Of a DNA stretch of 64,000 nucleotides, positions 34,280 to 41,490 are shown one piece after another. The DNA comes from Rhizobiaceae bacterium (lineage in GTDB: Bacteria > Pseudomonadota > Alphaproteobacteria > Rhizobiales > Rhizobiaceae): the NCBI GenBank assembly GCA_017643495.1, contig JAEPNK010000001.1, positions 103,613-167,612 on the forward strand. The letters run 5' to 3'. The translations under genes and the position numbers were made by a program. Position 1 is the first letter of the stretch; each line of letters opens with the position of its first letter. A model generated the notes under the pieces. That model saw only the letters and a program-made list of their open reading frames with translations. It did not search any database and was not told where the DNA came from.

Positions 34280-34918
34280 TCAGTCGGCAGCTGCAAAATG
34301 TGCCAATTGGTCAGCATGGACCTTGGCAAAAGCAGGACGTGTCGTTGCCCTTTCAACATATGCCCGACACAACGGGTATTCAGCAAGCCCGTCAAACCGG
34401 GCAACCAGCCGCAAAACATCAGCCATCAATATATCTGCAATTGAAAACGTGTCGACCAACCACGTACGGCGTGACAAATACGCTTCCATGTGTTGCAGGC
34501 GCGATTGCAGAAATGCATCCAATGCCTGTCTTCCAGCAGTTTGTTCTTCATCGCCGTTAAACTTGAAAATGGAGTATGGAAGTGTTGCCATTTCAACAGA
34601 ATTCAGCGCTGCAAACAGCCAATTGATAACGCCAGCCCGTTCCTCGGCGTGCTGCGGCATCAGGATTTCACTGCGCTCTGCAACATGGAGCATGATCGCA
34701 CCACTTTCAAACAGGCTGATCTCACCGTCCCGAAGCCAGGGCACTTGGCCGAAAGGTTGGGAGGAGAAATGCTCGGCATTCCGGCTCTTGAACGGCACGG
34801 TCTCTATGCGATAGGGCAGGTTTGCCTCTTCAAGAGCCCACCTCACACGCAGGTCACGAACATAACCGCGCGGTATTTCGGGTACCCAGTCAAACGTTAC
34901 AAGCACCATTTCACTCAC
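34280..34918 (-). CDS. Glutathione S-transferase family protein
   Basis: 212 aa. N-terminal thioredoxin-like domain with RDLRVRWALEEANLPYRIETVPF, QPFGQVPWLRDGEISLFESGAIMLHVAE (in pieces; the ESGAI segment binds the gamma-glutamyl part). The C-terminal helical domain has TFSIADILMADVLRLVARF. It overlaps the SRPBCC gene upstream by 4 nt, making an ArsR-SRPBCC-GST operon. Substrate unknown. Confidence 0.88.
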   Translation of the reverse strand: MSEMVLVTFDWVPEIPRGYVRDLRVRWALEEANLPYRIETVPFKSRNAEHFSSQPFGQVPWLRDGEISLFESGAIMLHVAERSEILMPQHAEERAGVINWLFAALNSVEMATLPYSIFKFNGDEEQTAGRQALDAFLQSRLQHMEAYLSRRTWLVDTFSIADILMADVLRLVARFDGLAEYPLCRAYVERATTRPAFAKVHADQLAHFAAAD

Positions 34919-35358
34919 GTTCTGTCTCCAAGATAATGTTGCAATTCTCTTGCAAACCCTGTCCAGCCGGATTCATGGCTCCTGATCGCTTCTGCGTTTG
35001 GCAGACGTTCGTGAATCACTGTCAACTCGGTACCCGTTTCAACAGCGCGCAACAAAAACGTGACTTGGGATTCCCATTCAGGATGATCCCGCCACTCCCA
35101 GGTAAAGACCAGCTTCTGCTCGGGAACAATTTCCAGATAGGTACCGGTCGGATTATGTTCTGCTCCGTCAAGTGTACGAAAAACAATACTGTAGCGACCA
35201 CCCGGTCTCAGGTCAGTCTCTGCACGGATCGCCGGGCCCGCATCAGGCCCCCACCATTCCAGAATTTGTTCGGGCCGGGTAAGCGCCCTGTACACTCTTG
35301 CGGGTGACGCTTTCAATGTGCGAACAATGGTGAGTACTTCAGAACCGGGGCTTTTCAT
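34915..35358 (-). CDS. SRPBCC (AHSA1-like) domain protein
   Basis: 147 aa. VLTIVRTLKASPARVYRALTRPEQILEWWGP, TDLRPGGRYSIVFRTLDG, GTYLEIVPEQKLVFTWEW and GWTGFARELQHYL are the ordered motifs of activator-of-Hsp90 ATPase homologue 1-like (SRPBCC) proteins, a hydrophobic-cavity fold. The open frame extends to 35700 through the ArsR gene, but MKSPGSEV at 35358 overlaps the ArsR stop (ATGA) and starts the domain. Confidence 0.88.
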   Translation of the reverse strand: MKSPGSEVLTIVRTLKASPARVYRALTRPEQILEWWGPDAGPAIRAETDLRPGGRYSIVFRTLDGAEHNPTGTYLEIVPEQKLVFTWEWRDHPEWESQVTFLLRAVETGTELTVIHERLPNAEAIRSHESGWTGFARELQHYLGDRT

Positions 35359-35693
35359 TCGCCTCCCCGTTCTTCCACAAAACTTGCCAACCGGTCGAGA
35401 CTGGAATTCCAGAATTCCTGGTATTGTTCCAACCACGCGACCGCTTCCTTCATCGGCTCTGGTCGCAGCCTGACCGTAACAATCCGTCCGTTTTTTTCCC
35501 GGGAGATCAACCCGGCATCGGACAATACGGCAAGATGCTTCATCGTGCCCGGCATCTTGACTGGAAGAGCCTTGGTCAACTCTGTGACGGAAACACCCTG
35601 CTTGTTCCTGAGTTTTTGCAGAATTTGTCTTCGAACCGGGTCCGACAATGCAAAAAACGTGCGGTCGATTGGATACAGTTGATACTTTGCCAT
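35355..35693 (-). CDS. ArsR-family transcriptional regulator (SRPBCC-linked)
   Basis: 112 aa winged helix: RTFFALSDPVRRQILQKLRNKQGVSVTELTKALPVKMPGTMKHLAVLSDAGLISREKNGRIVTVRLRP (in pieces). No metal-binding cysteine pair, so not an arsenic sensor; this subclass is typically paired with SRPBCC genes. MAKYQLYPIDR at 35693 is the natural start, and it sits inside a perfect palindrome, which implies autoregulation. Confidence 0.9.
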   Translation of the reverse strand: MAKYQLYPIDRTFFALSDPVRRQILQKLRNKQGVSVTELTKALPVKMPGTMKHLAVLSDAGLISREKNGRIVTVRLRPEPMKEAVAWLEQYQEFWNSSLDRLASFVEERGGE

Positions 35694-35704
35694 ATGGCAA
35701 AGTA
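35683..35704. promoter_or_regulatory. Perfect 22-bp palindrome over the ArsR start codon
   Basis: Half-site TACTTTGCCAT is followed directly by its exact reverse complement, with no spacer; the ArsR ATG (35691-35693) lies within it. A repressor bound here would block both RNA polymerase and ribosome access. The owner is inferred to be the ArsR protein itself. Confidence 0.7.
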
Positions 35705-35806
35705 ATTGTTCAAAGCTGGAAATGTCAAGGGCGCATTTAAAATGCGGAAACCAGACGGGCAGGCATGCCTGTTGCCAGCACTCCGGCAACAGGCAACTGA
35801 CAAATA

Positions 35807-37045
35807 TCAGTGGCTCATTCCTGATCCACCAACTGCGCGGATGTTGAACGGCAATCCTTTAACCGGAATTGTCCTCACTTCCTTAAAGCTTTCCGTACTG
35901 ACCACCCTGACCAGTTCGGCATTCGGGTCAGTAATTGCAATCTCGTCCCCTATGACAGCCAAACGCGGGCGCGGATCACGCCAGTGACCATCCTTGCTAT
36001 ACGGCCCGGTAACACTCACTGTACGGGTGATTTCGCCGCTCAGAATATCGAGCGCATGCAACTTTCCATCTTCTGTAAAGATATAAGCAGTGGTGACATG
36101 CTCTGGGTCCAGTGTGAAATCAACACGTCGAACAGGAAGCTTCACCATGCGGTAAGGCTTGTCCGAACCAGGCTCAATGACGACAACATGATCACCGCCA
36201 TAATTACCCAGGAAAAACTGCATCGCCTTGCCGCCAAGCAATGTGCCGACACGGCCTTCAGGCATGGCTTCATCGTAGGCAAGCATTGTGAACTTGGGCG
36301 TCGCACCTCTTTGGGCTTCAGCCAGTAACACGCCCTCTGCACAGCCAAATGCAACAATGCCTGCTGAACTCGCTTCGCCGTGCAGACCGCTGCAAGTTTC
36401 AGTTTCACCCACGCGTTTTCCGTCCTTGTCCAGCACCGACACGCCCAACAGTGGGGGCAAATCTTCCGGCTTGGTTTCCGCCTGCAAATCCGGCTCCGCC
36501 ATCAGCATGTAATCACCCATCGGAACCGCAACACCATGAACCGGCGCGGTGGAACGGTATTCTTCATGATCAGTCTTGCCTTCCAGCAAACTATCCTCGT
36601 CGTAGATTCTGGCCACTCCTTCACGATCGTAGAACTGGATCATTTGCTTGCCATGGGGAACCACATGAATGGGTCGCTTGCCGGCAAGTTCCACTGATAG
36701 CAATGACGGTTCCTCAATCTCGATATCGCCGTGATCGCCATGATCCGAGAGTTTGATCCCGCTATTGATCACATGCACCATGTCATGGTCCATTTGTACC
36801 GCGAAAAGAGTGCTCCCGCTCTCGCTTGGAACCAGATGGGTCACATAACCACTGGTTGGAAAAACATCGAGAATCTTACCATCGGCCGCGTTGATGGCGG
36901 TTACCTGTCCCTTCTCCTGGTCCGTAACAAACAGGCGCCATGCCTCTTTCGTGCCCTCATCGGCCTTTGCAGATACAGCACCTGCTAAAAGTGCACACGA
37001 CAATACTCCGGCCATCAAGCCGGAAACATGTTTTTCAAGTCTCAT
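35807..37045 (-). CDS. aztD: Periplasmic zinc metallochaperone AztD
   Basis: 412 aa. Signal peptide (residues 1-~28, LMAGVLSCALLAGAVSAKA). The mature protein is an eight-bladed beta-propeller: WRLFVTDQEKGQVTAINAADGKILDVF, FAVQMDHDMVHVINSGIKLSDHGDHGD (in pieces; the His/Asp-rich loop is the zinc site), VHGVAVPMGDYMLMAEPD, CSGLHGEASSAG. AztD hands zinc to the AztC solute-binding protein of the AztABC importer. None of aztABC is in the window. The start at 37045 follows a Zur-like box; the longer frame to 37231 would run through it. Confidence 0.88.
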   Translation of the reverse strand: MRLEKHVSGLMAGVLSCALLAGAVSAKADEGTKEAWRLFVTDQEKGQVTAINAADGKILDVFPTSGYVTHLVPSESGSTLFAVQMDHDMVHVINSGIKLSDHGDHGDIEIEEPSLLSVELAGKRPIHVVPHGKQMIQFYDREGVARIYDEDSLLEGKTDHEEYRSTAPVHGVAVPMGDYMLMAEPDLQAETKPEDLPPLLGVSVLDKDGKRVGETETCSGLHGEASSAGIVAFGCAEGVLLAEAQRGATPKFTMLAYDEAMPEGRVGTLLGGKAMQFFLGNYGGDHVVVIEPGSDKPYRMVKLPVRRVDFTLDPEHVTTAYIFTEDGKLHALDILSGEITRTVSVTGPYSKDGHWRDPRPRLAVIGDEIAITDPNAELVRVVSTESFKEVRTIPVKGLPFNIRAVGGSGMSH

Positions 37046-37062
37046 AAAAACACTCCATAACT

Positions 37063-37080
37063 GTAATGTAATATCATTAC
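37063..37080. promoter_or_regulatory. Zur-box-like palindrome upstream of aztD
   Basis: GTAATG and CATTAC form perfect 6-bp arms around six AT-rich bases, 17 nt upstream of the aztD start. This closely resembles alphaproteobacterial Zur operators, so aztD is expected to be induced by zinc starvation. Confidence 0.7.
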
Positions 37081-37240
37081 TTCTAAATGGCGAGCTTGTA
37101 TCTGTCCAGTTGTTTGCAGCGGCAAAGCATGACAAACAGTTCAATACTTTTGAGTCAACGGCTACCGCGGCAGGATAAACAGACAAGGAAAACAATGCCC
37201 ACCCGGTTTTCGTGATCCCGGAACAAAGCAATCAAAGGAC

Positions 37241-38008
37241 ATGACAAGAATGGGCAATCTCTTTTGCTGCAAGGGGCGAACAGCCCTTGTCACAGGAGGC
37301 AGCCGCGGCCTTGGGTTTCAGGCTGCCAGCGCACTGGCAGATGCAGGTGCAACGGTCATCATGAACGGGCGCGACCAATCTGCTCTTGATGGTGCCGCAA
37401 ACGCCATACGCAAGCGGGGAGGATCAGTTGAGATACTTCCTGGCGACCTGACCCGGTCTGCGCGAGTGGTGATTGAACAAGGCATCGGGTTCACGGGCAG
37501 TCTTGACATTCTCGTCCATGCAGCAGCCACACGGGACCGACGCGGTACGTCCGAACTTTCAGAAGATGCGTTCAGGAATTTGGTCGATACCAATCTGAAC
37601 TGTGCATACGACTTGGCCAGAGCCGCTCTGCCTCATCTTGCCCACTCATCATCCGGACGGCTGATTTTTGTCTCGTCAATCGCAGCCCGTCTGGCGCGAT
37701 CCGGTGATCCTGCATATGCAGCCTCAAAGGCAGGCCTTTCAGCCCTTACCCGTGCTCTTGCTGTAGAGCACGGGAACGGGCAATTGACTGTAAATTCGAT
37801 TGAGCCCGGTTTTTTCGCTACAGAAACCAACGAAAAGCTGGCTCATGACCCAGGCATTCAATCCTTTATCGATATGCGGGTTCCTTCAAAACGCTGGGGA
37901 CGGCCGGAGGAAATTGCCTCGGCTGTGCTCTTCCTTGCCTCACCAGCCTCAAGTTATGTGAATGGCACTAGCCTTACAGTGGATGGCGGTTTGTCGGCAC
38001 AAATGTAG
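37241..38008 (+). CDS. Short-chain dehydrogenase/reductase (SDR)
   Basis: 255 aa classical SDR. TALVTGGSRGLGFQAASALADAG is the NAD(P)-binding TGxxxGxG motif; the catalytic Ser lies in LIFVSSIAARLARSG and the Tyr/Lys in YAASKAGLSALTRALA; PGFFATETN follows; it ends VNGTSLTVDGGLSAQM. Most like gluconate 5-dehydrogenase / 3-oxoacyl reductase-type enzymes; substrate unknown. A decayed copy of its 3' end is found at 53.3 kb. Divergent from aztD. Confidence 0.88.
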   Translation: MTRMGNLFCCKGRTALVTGGSRGLGFQAASALADAGATVIMNGRDQSALDGAANAIRKRGGSVEILPGDLTRSARVVIEQGIGFTGSLDILVHAAATRDRRGTSELSEDAFRNLVDTNLNCAYDLARAALPHLAHSSSGRLIFVSSIAARLARSGDPAYAASKAGLSALTRALAVEHGNGQLTVNSIEPGFFATETNEKLAHDPGIQSFIDMRVPSKRWGRPEEIASAVLFLASPASSYVNGTSLTVDGGLSAQM

Positions 38009-38025
38009 AAGACAGCCAGCAGCAT

Positions 38026-38280
38026 TTAACCGGGCCAGATGTCAGAGTTCCCTGTTCTGACAGGGTCTGACGTCGCAGGCGCAATGTTTGCCGGATGTAC
38101 CAGCTCTGGCGCTTCCGATGACTGAAGAAGGTTGATCATCAGATTGCCAAACTCCAACACACTTGAAACATCGTCCACATAGACTAATTTCGCCGCAAAA
38201 ACTTTCCGGTAGAAATGCCGGGCCGCAACCAGATCATCGACGAAAAGGGTAAGGACCTCGATTTCAGCCGGTATCGACAT
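38026..38280 (-). pseudogene. VOC-fold protein, C-terminally truncated
   Basis: 84 aa. IEVLTLFVDDLVAARHFYRKVFAAKLVYVDDVSSVLEFGNLMINLLQSSEAPEL (in pieces) is the first half of a glyoxalase/VOC domain, which normally continues another ~35-45 residues with a second beta-alpha-beta unit. Here it stops after a non-conserved tail (SDPVRTGNSDIWPG). A 3' inverted repeat (38041-38071) lies in that tail. Last gene of the ArsR-SRPBCC-DUF4287-DoxX operon, overlapping doxX by 17 nt. Probably a clipped, inactive remnant; a half-domain protein that dimerises is the alternative. Confidence 0.6.
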
Positions 38281-38677
38281 GAGTGTTTCCCTGCTTGCTC
38301 AATGGAAAAAGCCTGCGAAATGAGGGATTGCGCAACCACAACCCTCCCCACATGAACAAGCCCAGATACAAACTGAACAAGATGTGGCTGAAAAGCGGGT
38401 TCCCCACCCGGAGTTGGGTCGCCATCGCGCCTCCGAGAAGGCCCATCATCAATATCGCTCCCAAAACGCTGGTGCGTGGAACCAGATAGAGGACGAGACA
38501 AGCCAGTTCGATCAAACCGATCATCAGCACATAGCCATCCGGCCATCCAAGATTGCGCAACGAATCTGCTGCGACATCGGCTCCAACCAGTTTCGGCGCG
38601 ATGGAAGCGCCGAGCATGAACAGCGCAAAAATGCCGGTCAGGATACGTCCGGCCCAAGTCATCGTTGAAATTCTCAT
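38264..38677 (-). CDS. DoxX-family membrane protein
   Basis: 137 aa with four hydrophobic segments (about residues 8-27, 48-66, 72-90, 97-116). WAGRILTGIFALFMLGASIAPKL, YVLMIGLIELACLVLYLVPRTSVLGAILMMGLLGGAMATQLRVGNPLFSH (in pieces) match the DoxX-like family. Such proteins often sit beside ArsR-SRPBCC-VOC genes. It follows the DUF4287 gene by 6 nt. Confidence 0.85.
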   Translation of the reverse strand: MRISTMTWAGRILTGIFALFMLGASIAPKLVGADVAADSLRNLGWPDGYVLMIGLIELACLVLYLVPRTSVLGAILMMGLLGGAMATQLRVGNPLFSHILFSLYLGLFMWGGLWLRNPSFRRLFPLSKQGNTHVDTG

Positions 38678-38683
38678 CTCGAC

Positions 38684-38920
38684 CTAAGCTCCACCCTTCT
38701 TGTCTTCAGATAGCGTGTAGGCAACCAGGGCATTTGCGTGCCCGTGCCCCATACCATGCTCCGCCTTGAGCCAATTGACGAGTTCCATGTGTTTTTTGCC
38801 AACTTGACTGCGGATGAGCGACATCCATTCGGAGACGGGGCGGCCGTATTTCTTCTCAATCGAGGGAAAATACGATGCAGGCCCTTTGACTGCTTTTTTC
38901 GGTTCAGATGCTTTCACCAT
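38684..38920 (-). CDS. DUF4287-domain protein
   Basis: 78 aa. GPASYFPSIEKKYGRPVSEWMSLI, KKHMELVNWLKAEHGMGHGHANALVAY (in pieces) is the complete DUF4287 domain; the GMGHGHANALV motif is characteristic. Small soluble protein of unknown role, frequently linked with SRPBCC/ArsR genes. It lies 64 nt after the SRPBCC gene and 6 nt before doxX. Confidence 0.85.
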   Translation of the reverse strand: MVKASEPKKAVKGPASYFPSIEKKYGRPVSEWMSLIRSQVGKKHMELVNWLKAEHGMGHGHANALVAYTLSEDKKGGA

Positions 38921-38984
38921 GTCATTCTTTCGTACAGTTTGCGCAAATTGCAGGATAAGCGCTGAGCGCCATCACGCTTTCTTT

Positions 38985-39455
38985 TCACGAAACAAGAGTT
39001 TGCGCATACTCTTCGAGTTGCGTGGCGACAGTTCCCCAGCCATCGAAAAACCCCATGTCTTCATGGGTTTGCCGCGCCTCGGGAGAGCGGTGTCGTGCGA
39101 TCGCCGTATAGATTGCGCCACCATTCCCGCCATCTTCAAACTCGATGATCGCTGTCATGAATGGATCAGGAACCGGCGCCCAGCCTTCAGTGTAGGTATC
39201 CGTAAAAACAAGCCGTTTGCCCTCAACAATTTCGAGATAAACGCCCTTGTTCTCGATTTGTTGGCCATCAACATTCATTGTCGTGTTGAATTTCCCGCCA
39301 ACCCGCAGATCGATTTCGCAATTTTCCAGATGGTGTGGCTTTGGCATAAAGAAATTCATGACGTGTTCTGGAGTGGTCCAGCATTCCCAAAGCACCAAGC
39401 GCGGGGCATTGATGGTGCGTGTAAAGCTGAGGTCAGTTTCTGGGTTAAGGTTCAT
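38985..39455 (-). CDS. SRPBCC (AHSA1-like) domain protein, second module
   Basis: 156 aa. DLSFTRTINAPRLVLWECWTTPEHVMNFFMPKPHHLENCEIDLRVGGKFNTTMNVDG (in pieces), KGVYLEIVEGKRLVFTDTYTEGW and ARQTHEDMGFFDGWGTVATQLEEYA fit the AHSA1/CalC SRPBCC family. It differs clearly from the SRPBCC protein at 34.9 kb. Its ATG overlaps the ArsR stop by 4 nt. Confidence 0.88.
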   Translation of the reverse strand: MNLNPETDLSFTRTINAPRLVLWECWTTPEHVMNFFMPKPHHLENCEIDLRVGGKFNTTMNVDGQQIENKGVYLEIVEGKRLVFTDTYTEGWAPVPDPFMTAIIEFEDGGNGGAIYTAIARHRSPEARQTHEDMGFFDGWGTVATQLEEYAQTLVS

Positions 39456-39793
39456 TTCTCACGCTCCTTCATGAGGTTGAGTACATAGTCATCAAGACGG
39501 TCAAGCCGCCCTTCCCAGATCGCACTTTGTTCACTCAACCAGTTTTTGGCTGGCGCAAAGGCATCAGGTGCAAGCTCGCAAACACGTGTTCTGCCCCGCT
39601 TCCTTGATGTAACCAGCCCGGCATCTTCTAGTTTTCTCAAGTGACCCATGAAAGACGGAAGCGCCATGTCATGCGGCTCCGCCAATTCACTTACGCTTGC
39701 TTCTCCGTGAACAAGGCGCTGCAGAACCATCCGCCGGGTTGGGTCGCCAAGCGCAGAAAAGCAGTCATCAAGGCTGGGATTAAACTTAGTCAT
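39452..39793 (-). CDS. ArsR-family transcriptional regulator, second SRPBCC-linked module
   Basis: 113 aa winged-helix protein: LDDCFSALGDPTRRMVLQRLVHGEASVSELAEPHDMALPSFMGHLRKLEDAGLVTSRKRGRTRVCEL (in pieces). No ArsR-type metal cysteines. It heads the five-gene operon through the truncated VOC gene. Two TTAG-N8-CTAA palindromes lie at and just upstream of the start codon. Confidence 0.9.
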   Translation of the reverse strand: MTKFNPSLDDCFSALGDPTRRMVLQRLVHGEASVSELAEPHDMALPSFMGHLRKLEDAGLVTSRKRGRTRVCELAPDAFAPAKNWLSEQSAIWEGRLDRLDDYVLNLMKEREK

Positions 39794-39803
39794 ACGCCTA
39801 AGT
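39784..39803. promoter_or_regulatory. ArsR operator overlapping start codon (site 1)
   Basis: ACTTAG and CTAAGT are perfect 6-bp arms with an 8-nt spacer; the ArsR ATG (39791-39793) is inside the spacer. Same TTAG-N8-CTAA layout as the site 44 bp upstream. Confidence 0.6.
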
Positions 39804-39827
39804 AACGAGAAACCAGCAGACTGTCAA

Positions 39828-39855
39828 TGAAAGTTAGGTAAATGACTAACTTTCA
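39828..39855. promoter_or_regulatory. ArsR operator upstream (site 2)
   Basis: Perfect 10-bp arms TGAAAGTTAG / CTAACTTTCA with an 8-nt spacer, 35 bp upstream of the ArsR start. The shared core with site 1 is TTAG-N8-CTAA, so both probably bind the same protein. Confidence 0.65.
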
Positions 39856-40025
39856 TATCCTACCCACTGCAGGCGCTACCAACCCGCCCATGAACACCAC
39901 ACATACGTTTATCTTCGCACCCAGCACTGCCGACTGGTTCTGAAGTTTTGAATACTGCTTGCATTATACAATCAGTTTTGCTACACCCTAACCGCTTGCA
40001 AAACGCATACGGTATGGAGGTCGCA

Positions 40026-40367
40026 ATGCCTGTTGTCAGCATTTACGCACAACTGAACTGTTCGGACTTGGGCACAAGTACACCCTGGTTTGAGCAGGTT
40101 TTCGCAAAACCGCCCGATACCAGACCGATGAACGGGCTTGTCGAATGGCACCACCGCGACACTGCTGGATTGCAGCTTTTTGAGAACAAGAAGTATGCGG
40201 GCCATGGCACACTCACGCTCATTGTTGACAACTTGCAACAAGAACAACGGCGCCTGGAGGAGGCAGGTCTGTCTCCGGGACCGCTCGAACCGGCAACCTC
40301 CACCAAACTCGTGAAGCTGTCTGATCCTGACGGCAATACCGTCGTCCTTGTACAGTCGGGACAATAA
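40026..40367 (+). CDS. VOC-family (glyoxalase/bleomycin-resistance-like) protein
   Basis: 113 aa. YAQLNCSDLGTSTPWFEQVFAKPPDTRPM, EWHHRDTAGLQLFENKK, LTLIVDNLQQEQRRLEEAGL and VKLSDPDGNTVVLVQ form the two beta-alpha-beta-beta-beta units of a VOC domain. GGAGG 6 nt before the ATG at 40026 fixes the start over longer in-frame options. First gene of a VOC - RibD-C - YCII operon. Confidence 0.85.
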   Translation: MPVVSIYAQLNCSDLGTSTPWFEQVFAKPPDTRPMNGLVEWHHRDTAGLQLFENKKYAGHGTLTLIVDNLQQEQRRLEEAGLSPGPLEPATSTKLVKLSDPDGNTVVLVQSGQ

Positions 40368-40427
40368 CAATCCTGAAGGCACGTTACCCAAGGCAAGCTT
40401 CAAACCGATTTCAGAAAGGAAACATTC

Positions 40428-41069
40428 ATGAGCAAAGTGATAGTCGCCAATTTTTCCCTATCCATTGATGGTTATGGTGCTGGTCCGGACCAAAGCCTGG
40501 ATGACCCGCTCGGCAAGGGCGGTCACGCAGTCCATAACTGGATGTTCGGAACACGGGCTTTCAGGGAGCTTCACGGTCAGGAAGGTGGCACCGAAAGCCC
40601 TGATAACGACTATGTCTCCCGGTTTACCGATGGTGTCGGCGCTTTCATTATCGGTCGCAACATGTTCGGCCCCATCCGGGGTGATTGGCCCGACGAAGAG
40701 TGGAAGGGCTGGTGGGGTGACAATCCACCCTACCATGCACCAGTCTTCGTCCTCACTCATTACCCGCGCGCTGCGTTCGAAATGGAAGGAGGTACGATTT
40801 TTCATTTCGTTACAGACGGGATCGAGGCGGCGTTGGAACGGGCCCAGCAAGCGGCGGCAGGCAAAAAAGTAACAGTTGGTGGTGGAGTCTCGACAATCCG
40901 GCAGTATCTGCAGGCGGGACTGATCGATGAAGCCCATTTTGCGATATCACCGGTACTGCTCGGTCGCGGTGAAGCATTGTTCGCAGGTCTTGACCTGCCC
41001 GAACTCGGCTACCGCATCGTCAAACAAACGGCAACAGACGCAGCAAACCACATCATGCTTGAGCGTTAG
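40428..41069 (+). CDS. Dihydrofolate reductase-like (RibD C-terminal) protein
   Basis: 213 aa. VIVANFSLSIDGYGAGPDQS, GAFIIGRNMFGPIRGDWPDEEW, APVFVLTHYPRAAFEMEGG, KKVTVGGGVSTIRQYLQAGLIDEAHFAISPVLLGRGEALF (in pieces) are typical of standalone RibD-C reductases, NADPH-binding proteins of unclear substrate. AGAAAGGAAA precedes the ATG. One of three such genes in the window. Confidence 0.88.
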   Translation: MSKVIVANFSLSIDGYGAGPDQSLDDPLGKGGHAVHNWMFGTRAFRELHGQEGGTESPDNDYVSRFTDGVGAFIIGRNMFGPIRGDWPDEEWKGWWGDNPPYHAPVFVLTHYPRAAFEMEGGTIFHFVTDGIEAALERAQQAAAGKKVTVGGGVSTIRQYLQAGLIDEAHFAISPVLLGRGEALFAGLDLPELGYRIVKQTATDAANHIMLER

Positions 41070-41086
41070 GAACAAGGAGTTCAGCC

Positions 41087-41431
41087 ATGCCCAAGTTTAT
41101 AGCCATCTGTTATGGTGACCGAGCCGGTTACGATCGCACGCCCGAACAGGTCAAAGAAAATGCTCATGAACAGGACGCAAGACTTGTAAGGCAAGGGGCC
41201 CTGATCGGCAGGGCAGACCCGCCAATACAAATACGAAACCCGGATGCCAAGGGTGTGGAAACTGACAAGGGGCCATACATGACCTCGAAACTTCCAGTTG
41301 CCGGATTCACGATTATCGAAACAGCTGACATGGACGAAGCGATAGAAAAACTCTCGCGCGTCCCCTGTGCCGTTGCACACGGTGTCGTTGAGGTCTGGCC
41401 CTTGAGGGAGCAGATACAAGATCAAATGTAA
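41087..41431 (+). CDS. YCII-related protein
   Basis: 114 aa ferredoxin-like fold. KFIAICYGDRAGYDRTPEQV, HEQDARLVRQGALIGRADP and GFTIIETADMDEAIEKLSRVPCAVAHGVVEVWPLRE (in pieces) match the YCII/DGPF family, small proteins with a conserved His-Asp pair. AAGGAG lies 7 nt upstream. Third gene of the plus-strand operon. Confidence 0.82.
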   Translation: MPKFIAICYGDRAGYDRTPEQVKENAHEQDARLVRQGALIGRADPPIQIRNPDAKGVETDKGPYMTSKLPVAGFTIIETADMDEAIEKLSRVPCAVAHGVVEVWPLREQIQDQM

Positions 41432-41490
41432 CTGCACATGAGAATGCCAAAGCTTCATGAGAGATTTTCAGGCTTCTTTTAACAAACCGC

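Noticed and set aside
35355..39793. ArsR proteins as arsenic or metal sensors
   Set aside because: Neither has the cysteine pair of metal-sensing ArsR, and no arsenic genes are nearby.
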